DNA of 64,000 bases from Rhodosalinus sp041365695 (GTDB lineage: Bacteria > Pseudomonadota > Alphaproteobacteria > Rhodobacterales > Rhodobacteraceae). The notes beneath the pieces are model-generated. The model ran no database searches, was not told the DNA's origin, and was given only the letters and a program-made list of their open reading frames with translations. This document shows, piece after piece, positions 8,196 to 18,300 of this stretch (its first letter is position 1; each line of letters begins with the position of its first letter). The translations under genes and the position numbers were made by a program. Where the stretch lies: NCBI RefSeq assembly GCF_041365695.1, contig NZ_JBGFSJ010000002.1, positions 372,001 through 436,000 on the forward strand, given 5' to 3'.

Positions 8196-8972
8196 ATGAT
8201 GTCGAAGCCGGAAGAAAGCACCACGCCGGACCCTTGCGTTTCGGTCGTCATACCGACCTGCGACCGGAGGATTGACTGGCTGCGGGAGGCCATTGCGTCG
8301 GTTCTGAAGCAGAGCTTGCCGCCCCTCGAGGTGCTTGTCATCGACAACGGAACCCGCGAAGTCGCGCGGTCCGACCTTCCGTCCGGCATCAAGCTCTTTC
8401 GAGAACAGCCCCGTATAGGGCCCTCGAGGGCGCGAAACCTCGGCGCGTCTCTCTCCACCGGTACGCATCTGGCCTTCCTAGATGACGATGACTGGTGGGA
8501 CGAGAACTTCCTGTTCGAAGCCTTCAATGCCTGCAGGCGGGACTCGGTGCGTTGCGTTTACGGGAGAATTCTGCGCTCCAGAAATGGGCAGGTATACGAA
8601 CATCATAATTTGACGCAAGGCGAGATATCCGTCGATGCGCTGCTTTGGCGAAATCCCGGGACGGGCGGCATCAATCTGTTTATTGAAAAGGACCTGTTTC
8701 TTGCTGTCGGAGGCTTTGACGAGGAGCTGGCGATCTCGGAAGATCGCGCGCTGGCGATAGAGATTCTGCGTGCGGGTGAGAAAATTGCGATTGCGCCGGA
8801 AGCTGTGGTTTTCGCCAGGCAGCACGACGGATTTCGCCTCAGCAAGACTATCAGAAGCAAGCGAGCATTTATCCTGAAATACAGGGATTTGATGCCAAGA
8901 TGGGTTTTCTGGAGGCGCCTTCTCAAATACCGCTGGTGGGAGCTTTTGCGCTCCGGCTCAAGGCCCAAGTAG
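8196..8972 (+). CDS. Glycosyltransferase family 2
   Basis: This 258-residue protein has the GT2 GT-A fold markers: SVVIPTCDR at the N-terminus, VLVIDNGTR, GPSRARNLGA, and the metal-binding acidic run at residues 96-99 (FLDDDDWWD). The acceptor-side block GGFDEELAISEDRALAI is also present. It transfers a sugar from a nucleotide donor to a glycan in the cytoplasm. No membrane segments are seen, and the C-terminus is basic and aromatic (WRRLLKYRWW), which could give peripheral membrane contact. No good SD precedes the ATG at 8196. It ends the glycan block. Confidence 0.88.
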   Translation: MMSKPEESTTPDPCVSVVIPTCDRRIDWLREAIASVLKQSLPPLEVLVIDNGTREVARSDLPSGIKLFREQPRIGPSRARNLGASLSTGTHLAFLDDDDWWDENFLFEAFNACRRDSVRCVYGRILRSRNGQVYEHHNLTQGEISVDALLWRNPGTGGINLFIEKDLFLAVGGFDEELAISEDRALAIEILRAGEKIAIAPEAVVFARQHDGFRLSKTIRSKRAFILKYRDLMPRWVFWRRLLKYRWWELLRSGSRPK

Positions 8973-9267
8973 GGTCCGCCGGCCGGAAAATTCCGTGAGG
9001 GTTGCGGCGACCTGTCGAGCCGACCGCTTTTTGCTCCTCGCGGCGGTCTCGCCCGGGCCATTCGGGATACTCGAATTGCCCATGAGGCTGCATCGCGCTG
9101 CAGCCGGGCCATGACCCATGGATCGCGCCGGATACCCCGTCGCCGGGCCGACGCGCGTCATTCGAGGTCAGCGGCGCCATCGACGCTGCAGCGCTACCGA
9201 TGATGGCGTGAACCCTTTCTCCACTGCCGGGCTGCGGGTTTCTTCTCCGGTCCGCGCCAAGCGCCGA

Positions 9268-11226
9268 TCACACGTCCAACTCCTCCACGAACCTCGCGTT
9301 CTCGCTGATATACTGGAAGCGCAGTTCCGGTTTCTTGCCCATCAGCCGCTCCACGAGGTCGCCCGTCTCGCCGGGCTCGTCCTCGTCGATGGTCACGCGG
9401 ATGAGCCGGCGCGAGGTCGGGTCCATCGTCGTTTCCTTCAGGTCCTTGGCGTCCATCTCGCCCAGACCCTTGAAGCGCGCGACCTCTATCTTTCCCTTGC
9501 CGCCGAGCCCGCGCCGCAGCCACGCCTCGCGCTCCGCCTCGTCGAGGGCGTAGACGCGCTTGGCGCCCTGGGTCAGGCGATAGAGCGGCGGGCAGGCGAG
9601 ATAGAGGTGGCCCGCGTCGATCATCGGCCGCATCTGGGTGAAGAAGAAGGTCATCAAAAGCGCGGCGATATGCGCCCCGTCCACGTCAGCGTCGGTCATG
9701 ATGATGACCCTGTCGTAGCGCAGGTCGTCGAGGCGGAATTTCGTGCCGAGCCCCACGCCCAGCGCCTGGGAGAGGTCCGAGATCTCGGCGTTCGAGCCGA
9801 GCTTCGAGGACGCCGCGCCCAGCACGTTCAGGATCTTGCCCCGGAGCGGCAGGAGCGCCTGCGTTTCGCGGTTGCGCGCGGCCTTGGCCGAACCGCCCGC
9901 GCTGTCGCCCTCCACGATGAAGATCTCCGTGCCGTCGCGCGCCGTCACGGTGCAGTCCACCAGCTTGCCGGGCAGGCGCAGCTTGCGCGTGGCGGTCTTG
10001 CGCGCGGTCTCCTTCTCCTGCTTGCGCCTCAGCCGTTCCTCGGCCCGCAGGACGAGGAAGTCGAGGATCGCGCCCGCGCTTTTGGTGTCGGCGGCGAGCC
10101 AGTTGTCGAAATGGTCGCGGACCGCGCCTTCCACCAGCTTCGCGGCCTCGGCCGTGGCGAGGCGGTCCTTCGTCTGGCCCACGAATTCGGGCTCGCGGAT
10201 GAAACAGGAGACGAGCGCGCAGCCGCCCGCCATCAGATCCTCACGGGTGATCTGCGCGGCCTTGCGGTTGTTGGCCAGCTCGCCATAGGCCCGGATGCCC
10301 TTCAGGATCGCCGCCCAGAAGCCCTGCTCGTGCGTGCCGCCCTCGGGCGTGGGCACCGTGTTGCAGTAGCTCTGCACGAAGCCGTCCTTCGCGGGCGTCC
10401 AGTTGATCGCCCATTCCACCTTGCCGGGGGTGCCGAAGCGACCCTCGAAATCGACAGCCCCCGCGAAAGGTCGCTCGGCGTAGGTGGTCGCGCCGGCCAG
10501 GCGCTCCTTCAGATAGTCGGAAAGCCCGCCGGGAAAGTGGAACGTCGCCTCGGCGGGGGTCTCGCCGTCGTCCACCGCGGATTTCCAACGGATCTCGACG
10601 CCCGAGAAGAGATACGCCTTGGAGCGCGCCATGGCGAAAAGCCGCGCCGGCCTGAACCGATGCGCGCCGAAGATCTCGGGGTCGGCACGGAAGCTCACGG
10701 TGGTGCCGCGGCGGTTGGGCGCGGCGCCCACCTCTTCCACCGGGCCGAGGGGCACGCCACGGGAAAACCGCTGCTCGTGCAGCGTGCGGTTGCGCGCCAC
10801 CTGCACCACCATGGACTCCGACAGCGCATTGACCACCGAGGCGCCCACGCCGTGCAGCCCGCCCGAGGTCTGATACGCCTTGCCCGAGAACTTGCCGCCC
10901 GAGTGCAGCGTGCACAGGATCACCTCGAGCGCGGACTTGCCCGGAAACTTCGGATGCGGGTCAACCGGGATGCCGCGGCCGTTGTCGCGCACGGTAAGCG
11001 TGTAGTCCTCGGCCAGCTCCATCTCGATGCGGTTGGCGTGGCCCGCCACCGCCTCGTCCATGGCGTTGTCGAGAACCTCGGCCACCATGTGGTGCAGCGC
11101 CCGCTCGTCGGTGCCGCCGATATACATGCCGGGGCGCTTGCGCACCGGCTCCAACCCCTCGAGCACCTCGATAGAGGAAGCGTCGTAGTCGCCGGGCTCC
11201 ACGCTGTCGAGGAGATCGTCTGCCAT
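9268..11226 (-). CDS. parE: DNA topoisomerase IV subunit B
   Basis: This 652-residue type IIA topoisomerase ATPase subunit has the GHKL ATP-binding motifs RKRPGMYIGG, DNGRGIPV, and GGLHGVGASVVNAL. It also has the TOPRIM motifs EGDSAGGSAK and MTDADVDGAHI, and a C-terminal RFKGLGEMDAKDLKETTM. The length, about 650 rather than about 800, favours ParE over GyrB; in alphaproteobacteria ParE is this long. It decatenates daughter chromosomes with ParC, which is not in the window. The ATG at 11226 follows GAGAG. A longer frame upstream loses similarity, so this start is chosen. It is transcribed away from the DUF1007/NicO pair. Confidence 0.93.
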   Translation of the reverse strand: MADDLLDSVEPGDYDASSIEVLEGLEPVRKRPGMYIGGTDERALHHMVAEVLDNAMDEAVAGHANRIEMELAEDYTLTVRDNGRGIPVDPHPKFPGKSALEVILCTLHSGGKFSGKAYQTSGGLHGVGASVVNALSESMVVQVARNRTLHEQRFSRGVPLGPVEEVGAAPNRRGTTVSFRADPEIFGAHRFRPARLFAMARSKAYLFSGVEIRWKSAVDDGETPAEATFHFPGGLSDYLKERLAGATTYAERPFAGAVDFEGRFGTPGKVEWAINWTPAKDGFVQSYCNTVPTPEGGTHEQGFWAAILKGIRAYGELANNRKAAQITREDLMAGGCALVSCFIREPEFVGQTKDRLATAEAAKLVEGAVRDHFDNWLAADTKSAGAILDFLVLRAEERLRRKQEKETARKTATRKLRLPGKLVDCTVTARDGTEIFIVEGDSAGGSAKAARNRETQALLPLRGKILNVLGAASSKLGSNAEISDLSQALGVGLGTKFRLDDLRYDRVIIMTDADVDGAHIAALLMTFFFTQMRPMIDAGHLYLACPPLYRLTQGAKRVYALDEAEREAWLRRGLGGKGKIEVARFKGLGEMDAKDLKETTMDPTSRRLIRVTIDEDEPGETGDLVERLMGKKPELRFQYISENARFVEELDV

Positions 11227-11630
11227 GCTCGCTGCTCTCTTGTCTTGCCTGGCGCACAGTATGTCAGTCCGGGCGCATCGGGAAAAGCGGCTTTCCGGGC
11301 GCCGTCGGGGGCGGGGCCGTCCTGTCGGGGCTACGCGCGCATCGCATCGCGGTGCCGGCAGGTATCGTCTATCTCGCCCGCGGTGACGGCGGGAATGTCC
11401 CCGCTTTCCGGAGACTCGATCCTTTTCGGACAGGTCCAAGGGTTTCCGGCCCGGGTGTGCCCGCGCGCGCCGTGCCGGTCGCGCGGCGCTCTGCGGCGGC
11501 ACGGGGCAGGGGCCGGGCGATGCAGACCTTCGGACCGCAGCGCGGCCGGGACCGGCACGCTGGCGGAAATCCGCGCGGCGCAGGCTGGTCGCCGGTTGCC
11601 GGTCTCGCCCGTGCAGCGTAGGTTTCGCCC
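11227..11630. other. Divergent intergenic region parE / DUF1007
   Basis: This region carries the promoters of parE (leftward) and the DUF1007-NicO pair (rightward). Because NicO operons are sometimes metal- or cobalamin-controlled, it was read for a B12-riboswitch box and for Zur/NikR-type palindromes. None was recognised. No gene is supported here. Confidence 0.4.
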
Positions 11631-12260
11631 ATGTTCCGCACAGCCATCCTTGCCCTCGTGACCAGCCTGCCCGGGGCGCTCGGGGCCCATCCCCACATCT
11701 TCGTCGACGCGACCGTGAAGGTCGAGCTGGGCGATGCCGGCATGATCACCGGGGTGGAGGTCACCTGGGTCTACGACGATTTCTTCACCCTTCTCATCCT
11801 CGAGGACATGGGGCTCGACCCCGAGGCCGACGGCGTGCTCACCGAGGCCGAGCTCGACGAGCTTCGCGGCTTCGACCTCGTGGAATGGCCCGACTGGTTC
11901 GAGGGCGACCTCTACCTCGTCAACGGTGACGAGACGGCGGAGATCGGCTTGCCCACCGCCACCGGGGTCGCGGTGGAGGAAGGCCGGATCGTGGCCTCCC
12001 ACCGGCGTGACGTGACGCCCTTCCCGGCGGAGGGCACCGTGATCGAGGCCTACGACCCGACCTTCTACGTCGCCTACGAACTCGTCGGCGTGCGCCTGCC
12101 GGAACGCTGCGCGGCGCCCATCACGGAGGCCGACCCGGAAGAGGCCGATGCGCGGGTCGCCGAGATCGTCGGAGAGGTCGACGAGCTTACCTTCGAGACG
12201 CTCGAGATCGGGCATCTCTACGCCGACAAGGCCCGGATCACATGCGCCTCGTCCTCCTGA
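11631..12260 (+). CDS. DUF1007 family periplasmic protein
   Basis: This 209-residue protein has a signal peptide ending near residue 18 (GALGA). A mature N-terminus beginning HPHIFVDA is the hallmark of DUF1007. Proteins of this family sit next to NicO nickel/cobalt exporters and are thought to bind or hand over metal in the periplasm. The HPH start offers a plausible amino-terminal metal-binding site; that is inference. The mature part is acidic. The next gene begins 19 bases before this stop, so the two are translationally coupled. Confidence 0.82.
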   Translation: MFRTAILALVTSLPGALGAHPHIFVDATVKVELGDAGMITGVEVTWVYDDFFTLLILEDMGLDPEADGVLTEAELDELRGFDLVEWPDWFEGDLYLVNGDETAEIGLPTATGVAVEEGRIVASHRRDVTPFPAEGTVIEAYDPTFYVAYELVGVRLPERCAAPITEADPEEADARVAEIVGEVDELTFETLEIGHLYADKARITCASSS

Positions 12261-13162
12261 CGGCCATGGCCGCCATCGCCGCGCTGGCCGCGTGGCTCTG
12301 GCTCTGGGGCGGGGCGGACGACGTCGCGCGCTGGGCGGCCGCGGGCCAGCAGGAGGCGCAGCGCGCGATGGCCGGGGCGCTTCGGGCGCTCCGCGCGGGC
12401 GAGCCCGGCGCGCTCGCCACGCTCTGGGGGCTCTGCTTCGCCTACGGGTTCTTCCACGCCGCCGGGCCGGGCCACGGCAAGCTGCTGATCGGCGGCTACG
12501 GGGTCGCGCGGCGGGTGCCGGTCCTGCGCCTTTCGGGCCTCGCGCTGGCCTCGAGCCTAGCGCAGGCGGGCACGGCGGTCGCGCTGGTCTATGCGGGTGT
12601 CTGGGCGCTCGGCTGGACGCGCCAGCAGATGGTGGGCGCGGCCGAGGCGTGGATGGCGCCGCTGTCCTACGCCGCGATCGGGCTGATCGGCCTCTGGCTG
12701 GTGGCGCGCGGGGCGCGCAAGCTCTGGCGCCGGCCGCAGGCCCGGCCGGGCGACGATCACGGCCACCATCGCCAGGGCCACGGGCCGGAGGGCGCCTGCA
12801 GCTCCTGCGGGCACCGCCACGGCCCCAGCATGGAAGAGGCGGGCGAGGTGTCGAACCTCCGCGATGCCGCGCTTCTCGTGGCCGCGGTGGCGATCCGGCC
12901 CTGCACCGGCGCGCTTTTCCTGCTGATCCTCACCTGGCGCATGGATCTCGTCTGGCAGGGCGTCGCGGGGGCGGTGGCGATGGCGCTCGGCACGGCGAGC
13001 GTGACGGTGGCGGTCGCCGTCGCGGCGGTGACGATGCGCGAGGGGACGCTCGCCCAGTTCGCCGGCGGCAGCGGCGCGGCGCGCGCGCTTCCGCTCATCG
13101 AGATCGGGGCCGGCGCCGTGGTGGCGCTGATCTCGTGGCAGCTTCTTATCGCCGCGATCTGA
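12242..13162 (+). CDS. Nickel/cobalt transporter NicO (RcnA-like)
   Basis: This 306-residue polytopic membrane protein has the NicO signature HAAGPGHGK at residues 72-80 and the repeated pore motif AIRPCTGALF in the second half. A cytoplasmic or periplasmic loop at about 171-195 is rich in His with two Cys (DDHGHH, GHRHG, CSSCG), fitting metal sensing or capture. Related RcnA exports Ni(II) and Co(II). Direction of transport and metal here are inferred from family. It overlaps the DUF1007 gene by 19 bases. Confidence 0.85.
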   Translation: MRLVLLTAMAAIAALAAWLWLWGGADDVARWAAAGQQEAQRAMAGALRALRAGEPGALATLWGLCFAYGFFHAAGPGHGKLLIGGYGVARRVPVLRLSGLALASSLAQAGTAVALVYAGVWALGWTRQQMVGAAEAWMAPLSYAAIGLIGLWLVARGARKLWRRPQARPGDDHGHHRQGHGPEGACSSCGHRHGPSMEEAGEVSNLRDAALLVAAVAIRPCTGALFLLILTWRMDLVWQGVAGAVAMALGTASVTVAVAVAAVTMREGTLAQFAGGSGAARALPLIEIGAGAVVALISWQLLIAAI

Positions 13163-13204
13163 TCCCGTCTTGCCGGAGGCGCGAACCGGCGCTAGAGCGC
13201 GGCC

Positions 13205-14593
13205 ATGCCCGCTGCCGCCATGTCATATACCCGGCACCTCCGCGCCATCCTGCTGCTCGGGTTCCCGCTGATCGGCGGGCATCTCGCGCAGTTCGCGATC
13301 CACCTGACCGACACGGTCATGATGGGCTGGCACTCGGTCGAGGGGCTGGCGGCGCTGGTGCTCGCCACCGCGCTCTGGTTCACGCTCTGGATCATGGGGG
13401 CGGGGATCGCCTGGGCGGTCATGCCGCTCGTGGCCTCGGCCGAGGCCGAGGCGGACGAGACGGCCGTGCGTCGGGTCACGCGCATGGGGCTGTGGCTGTC
13501 CGTCCTCTTCGCGCTGGCCTGCCTGCCGATATTCTGGTTCTCCGCCACGCTGCTGCGCCTGCTCGGGCAGACGCCCGAGCTGTCGGCGGCGGCGCAGGAC
13601 TACCTGCGCATCGCCGGGCCCGGCATCCTGCCCGCGCTTCTGGTGATGGTGCTGAAATCCTATCTCGCCGCGCTCGGGCGCACGCAGGTGGTGCTCTGGA
13701 TCACCGTCGCGGCCGCCGTGGCGAACGCCCTGTTCAACTACGCGCTCATCTTCGGCAACTGGGGCGCGCCGGAACTGGGCCTGCGCGGGGCGGCCATCGC
13801 CTCGGTGGCGACGAACGCGGTGGCGCTGCTGTTCTCGGCCGCCTACGCCGCGGCGGCGCTGCCCCAGCACAGTCTTTTCGTCCGGCTCTGGCGCCCCGAC
13901 TGGGACGTGTTCCGGCAGGTGGCGCGCATGGGTGCAGCGATCGGGGTGACCAACCTCGCCGAGATCGGTCTTTTCTCGGTGTCCTCGGTGATGATGGGCT
14001 GGCTCGGGACGGTGCCGCTCGCGGCGCACGGCATCGCGCTGCAGATCGCCTCCGCCACCTTCATGATCCACATGGGGCTGTCCAACGCGGCGACGATCCG
14101 TGCCGGCAACGCCTTCGGGCGCGGCGACGCGGAGCATCTGGCCCGGGGCGCGCGCGCCGTGCTCGGCCTCAGCCTCTTGGCGGCGCTCCTGACGATCGTG
14201 CTGTTCCTGGCGGTGCCGGGGCCGCTCTACGCGCTTTTCCTCGATCCCGCGGAATCCGCCCGCGGCGAGATCATGGCGCTGGGCGCGACGCTGCTCGCCA
14301 TCGCGGCGCTCTTTCAGCTCGTGGACGCCGCGCAGGTGATGGCGCTCGGGCTTTTGCGCGGGGTGCGGGACACCGCCGTGCCGATGGTCATGGCGGCGGT
14401 CAGCTATTGGGGCGTGGGCATTCCCGGCGCCTGGGTGATGGGCTTCGTGCTGGGCTGGGGCGGCGCGGGAGTCTGGCTCGGGCTGACCCTCGGCCTTGCC
14501 TGCGCGGGGGTGCTGCTGATGACGCGCTTCTGGTGGGGCTCCGTGCCGCGGCTCCGCGCGGGGCAGGGAAGGGCGGGCCGGCGCGCGGCCTAG
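13205..14593 (+). CDS. MATE family efflux transporter
   Basis: This 462-residue protein has about 12 hydrophobic segments arranged in two halves, typical of MATE (NorM/DinF) Na+ or H+ driven drug exporters. Recognisable pieces are FPLIGGHLAQFAIHLTDTVMMGWHSVEGLAAL at the start, split here as the family's P-x-x-G-x-x-x-Q region, and the mid-protein repeat VTNLAEIGLFSVSSVMMGWLGT. A second in-frame ATG at 13220 is equally plausible. Substrate is unknown. The stop overlaps the stop of the converging hypothetical gene by 4 bases. Confidence 0.87.
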   Translation: MPAAAMSYTRHLRAILLLGFPLIGGHLAQFAIHLTDTVMMGWHSVEGLAALVLATALWFTLWIMGAGIAWAVMPLVASAEAEADETAVRRVTRMGLWLSVLFALACLPIFWFSATLLRLLGQTPELSAAAQDYLRIAGPGILPALLVMVLKSYLAALGRTQVVLWITVAAAVANALFNYALIFGNWGAPELGLRGAAIASVATNAVALLFSAAYAAAALPQHSLFVRLWRPDWDVFRQVARMGAAIGVTNLAEIGLFSVSSVMMGWLGTVPLAAHGIALQIASATFMIHMGLSNAATIRAGNAFGRGDAEHLARGARAVLGLSLLAALLTIVLFLAVPGPLYALFLDPAESARGEIMALGATLLAIAALFQLVDAAQVMALGLLRGVRDTAVPMVMAAVSYWGVGIPGAWVMGFVLGWGGAGVWLGLTLGLACAGVLLMTRFWWGSVPRLRAGQGRAGRRAA

Positions 14594-14994
14594 TCGTCGT
14601 CGCGTGTCAGCCGCTCGGACTTCCGGCGCACCAGCACGCTGCGCAGGTCGTGCATCGCCATGAGAAGCGACTCCGTCACCTCGTCCAGTTCGGCGTCGGT
14701 CGCCCTGGTCTGCGCCCAGTGCGCGGTGAGGTTGAGGTGATCCACCGCGCGGAAGATGTCGTCCATCTCGCGCGCGGCGACGACCTCGCGGCGTTCGGCC
14801 ATCCAGTCGCGGATGACCTCGACATCGGTCTCCGAAAGGACGCGGTCGCCTTGGGGCCTGATCTCGCCGTTGCGGATGTTCACGGCGGCGATCGGGTCCA
14901 TCTCTATGCGGCGGTGGCGGTTCTCGGTGTCCACGCGGAAGACCAGCGCGCCGTTGTCGCGCACCCGGAAGTAGTAGTCGGGCAGGTCCGCCAC
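14590..14994 (-). CDS. Hypothetical protein downstream of the aminotransferase
   Basis: This 134-residue soluble protein does not match a family I recognise. It has an N-terminal beta-rich part (DYYFRVRDNGALVFRVD, RRIEMDPIAAVNI) and a helical charged C-terminus ending RRKSERLTRDDD, with no membrane or export signal. The GTG at 14994 is chosen because TGAGG of the aminotransferase stop region serves as SD and the gap to that gene is 7 bases, giving a two-gene operon. The continuing open frame upstream would run into the aminotransferase. Confidence 0.7.
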   Translation of the reverse strand: MADLPDYYFRVRDNGALVFRVDTENRHRRIEMDPIAAVNIRNGEIRPQGDRVLSETDVEVIRDWMAERREVVAAREMDDIFRAVDHLNLTAHWAQTRATDAELDEVTESLLMAMHDLRSVLVRRKSERLTRDDD

Positions 14995-15001
14995 GGCCGC
15001 C

Positions 15002-16204
<1,203 letters not shown>

Positions 16205-16295
16205 GGTCACACCGGTTTGAACTGGGGTGCCCCATGTCTTAGGCTGGGGTTCGAAAGCGATCAAGCGGCGATCGCGCAGCGGATGGGAGAGAGCC

Positions 16296-16706
16296 ATGGA
16301 CGATTTGAGCGACGCCTCCGGCGACTGGTACGGCCCCGATCAGGCCACCTTCGGCGACCGCGTGGCGGCGGCGCGCGAAAACGCCGGCATGACGCAGGCG
16401 CAGCTTGCCAAGCGGCTCGGCGTGAAGCTCGGAACGCTGCGCGGCTGGGAAGAGGACCTGTCAGAACCCCGCGCCAACCGGCTGTCGATGATGGCGGGCA
16501 TCCTGAACGTCTCGATCATGTGGCTTCTCACCGGTGAGGGGGAGGGCGTCGAAAGCCCGGCGGAGGAAGAGGCGCTTTCGCCCGACATCACCGAGATTCT
16601 TACCGAGCTTCGCACGCTCAAGACCTCCTTGCGCACCACCTCCGAGCGCCTCGGCAAGCTTGAGAAGCGGCTTCGCCAGCGCCTCAAGGAAGAGGCCTCC
16701 GCATGA
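16296..16706 (+). CDS. XRE-family helix-turn-helix regulator
   Basis: This 136-residue protein has an XRE/Cro helix-turn-helix at about residues 20-75 (GDRVAAARENAGMTQAQLAKRLGVKLGTLRGWE, given here as the family landmarks TQAQLAKRLGV and TLRGWE). A C-terminal helical segment at about 95-136 may form a coiled coil (ILTELRTLKTSLRTTSERLG...). GGGAGAGA precedes the ATG at 16296. The stop overlaps the sdhE start by 4 bases, so it is coupled to sdhE. The target genes are unknown. Confidence 0.82.
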   Translation: MDDLSDASGDWYGPDQATFGDRVAAARENAGMTQAQLAKRLGVKLGTLRGWEEDLSEPRANRLSMMAGILNVSIMWLLTGEGEGVESPAEEEALSPDITEILTELRTLKTSLRTTSERLGKLEKRLRQRLKEEASA

Positions 16707-16966
16707 CCGAAACCGCCGAGACCCGGCGGCGCCGGCTTTCGATGCGCTCGATGCGCCGCGGCACGAAGGAGATGGACCTGATCCTGCAGGGCTTCGCCGA
16801 GGCGCGGCTCGCGGGCATGGACGACGCGGCGCTCGATGCCTACGAGGCGCTGCTCGAGGAGAACGACCAGGACCTCTATGCCTGGGTGGCCGGGCAGTCG
16901 GAGCCTCCGGCGCGGCACGCGCCCCTGATCGGCGAGATCCGCGCGCGCCTCGGGATGGCGAGTTAG
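16703..16966 (+). CDS. sdhE: FAD assembly factor SdhE (succinate dehydrogenase)
   Basis: This 87-residue protein matches SdhE/SDHAF2. The defining RGxxE motif is at residues 19-23 (RGTKE), followed by MDLILQGFAE and the acidic helix YEALLEENDQDLYAWVAG. SdhE promotes covalent attachment of FAD to the succinate dehydrogenase flavoprotein. Size and motif both fit. The start ATG overlaps the XRE gene stop (ATGA). Confidence 0.92.
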   Translation: MTETAETRRRRLSMRSMRRGTKEMDLILQGFAEARLAGMDDAALDAYEALLEENDQDLYAWVAGQSEPPARHAPLIGEIRARLGMAS

Positions 16967-17059
16967 CTAGAATTTTAGAATTTATTCCAAGGATTTAACC
17001 TCTTCTTCGGTATTCCGCGCCAATCTCCGGCCCGCAAGTCAAGCGGAGACCGGCGCGAC
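16967..17059. promoter_or_regulatory. AT-rich upstream region of the LdtR-like gene
   Basis: This short region stands out as AT-rich against the surrounding sequence, with the words TAGAATTTTAGAATTT at 16970-16985. It includes a possible direct repeat of AGAATTT. It lies directly upstream of a winged-helix regulator and is the likely promoter and autoregulatory site. Exact elements are not resolved. Confidence 0.4.
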
Positions 17060-17557
17060 ATGAGCATGCAGACCGCGATGCTGCCCGCCAGCGGGCAGAG
17101 CCTCATCACCCCGTATCTCGAAACGCTGTCGCTGGTGGAACGGCTGCACCGCCTGCTGCTCGACGTCATAAAGGACGAATTCGAGCGCCTGGGCGTGCTG
17201 GAGGTCAACGCCGTGCAGGCGCTTTTGATCTTCAACATCGGCGACAACGAGGTCACGGCGGGCGAGTTGAAGACCCGGGGCTATTACCAGGGGTCGAATG
17301 TCAGCTACAACCTGAAGAAGCTCGTCGATGGCGGCTACATGCACCATCAGCGCTGCGAGATCGATCGCCGCGCCGTGCGTGTGCGTCTTACCGCGAAAGG
17401 GCGCGAGATCCGCGAGATCGTCGCCACGCTCTTCGCGCGCCATGCCGAGGGGCTGGAGGTCGAGACAGGCGTCGACCCTGCGCGCCTCGTGGAAAGCACC
17501 GCCGCGCTGCGTCGGTTGGAACGTTTCTGGACGGACCAGATCCGCTACATCTACTGA
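17060..17557 (+). CDS. MarR-type winged-helix regulator, LdtR-like
   Basis: This 165-residue regulator has the winged-helix core ALLIFNIGDNEVTAGELK, then GSNVSYNLKKLVDGGYM, and the wing CEIDRRAVRVRLTAKG. The sequence style matches the LdtR group known from Liberibacter and common in Rhizobiales and Rhodobacterales, where LdtR controls an L,D-transpeptidase and stress genes. No L,D-transpeptidase gene lies beside it. An AT-rich region precedes it. It ends 7 bases inside the converging DUF1194 gene. Confidence 0.8.
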   Translation: MSMQTAMLPASGQSLITPYLETLSLVERLHRLLLDVIKDEFERLGVLEVNAVQALLIFNIGDNEVTAGELKTRGYYQGSNVSYNLKKLVDGGYMHHQRCEIDRRAVRVRLTAKGREIREIVATLFARHAEGLEVETGVDPARLVESTAALRRLERFWTDQIRYIY

Positions 17558-18300
17558 GACCGATGCGCGGGGTGCCCGGGCCCTGCCGGATCGAGCGTGG
17601 CCAGCGACGGGGCCGACAGTTCGCGCAGAAGCTTTCGGCGCATGGCGCGGGCGAAATCCTCATAGCCGAGCGCTGTCTCGACGAAGGCGTCGGGCCCGTG
17701 GATCACATGCGCGTTGAAGTAGCTCGACAATTCCCCGATCTGGACCTGTCTGCGGTCGAGGGAGTCGCGGGCGTCCGCCCCCACGACCAGCGCGTTGACC
17801 GTGATCTCCCGAAAGCTGCTGCGGACGGAGCGTGGCGCGGGCCCCGCGTTGGCCTTTCCGTCGCCCGAGATGTCGAGCACATGGCGCCAGCAGTCCGGCC
17901 GCGCGGCAAGAAGCGCGGCCCCGTGGCGCATCGCATGGCCGAGCGCGGTGCTGTCGTCGCCCGGGGCGCGCCGGGCGGCGCGCAGCCGGGCCGTCACCGC
18001 CAGAAGCGCGGCCTCGCCGGCGATCTCGGTCCAGCCCAGAATGTCCCGCGCCGGGGCGGGGCCGCTCCATTCGTAGACGGCAACGGCCACCGGCGCGGCC
18101 GGGATCGCGAAAAGCGCCTCGCGTATCTCGGGCGCCTCGAGCGCGTCGGCCAGACCGTCGAGTTGCAGCCGGTATTCCCGCGCGTCCACAGATCCCGAGA
18201 CGTCGAGGCCCAGGGCCAGCGCCTGCCGGCACGCGGCCTCCGCCCGCGCGGCAACGGCGAGCCCGGCCAGCAGCAACATCGCGCAGGCGGCACGTCTCAA
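17551..18300 (-). CDS. DUF1194 von Willebrand factor A protein (copy 2)
   Basis: This 249-residue protein is secreted: it has a signal peptide through about residue 22 (ARAEA). The vWA fold has a MIDAS start DVSGSVD, then the DUF1194 hallmark VAVYEWSG and HVLDISGDGKANAG. DUF1194 proteins are common in Rhodobacterales and have no established function. vWA domains usually bind a ligand through a metal. It begins ATGA over the stop of the preceding paralogue, so it is translationally coupled. The paralogue shares the whole domain order, which points to tandem duplication. Confidence 0.85.
   Translation of the reverse strand: MRRAACAMLLLAGLAVAARAEAACRQALALGLDVSGSVDAREYRLQLDGLADALEAPEIREALFAIPAAPVAVAVYEWSGPAPARDILGWTEIAGEAALLAVTARLRAARRAPGDDSTALGHAMRHGAALLAARPDCWRHVLDISGDGKANAGPAPRSVRSSFREITVNALVVGADARDSLDRRQVQIGELSSYFNAHVIHGPDAFVETALGYEDFARAMRRKLLRELSAPSLATLDPAGPGHPAHRSQ

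Noticed and set aside
9268..11226. Assignment as gyrB
   Set aside because: At 652 residues it is ParE-length, whereas GyrB is about 800. Motifs alone do not separate them, so a tree would be the final test.
11227..11630. Possible cobalamin riboswitch upstream of DUF1007/NicO
   Set aside because: The B12 box and conserved core words were not found in either orientation.
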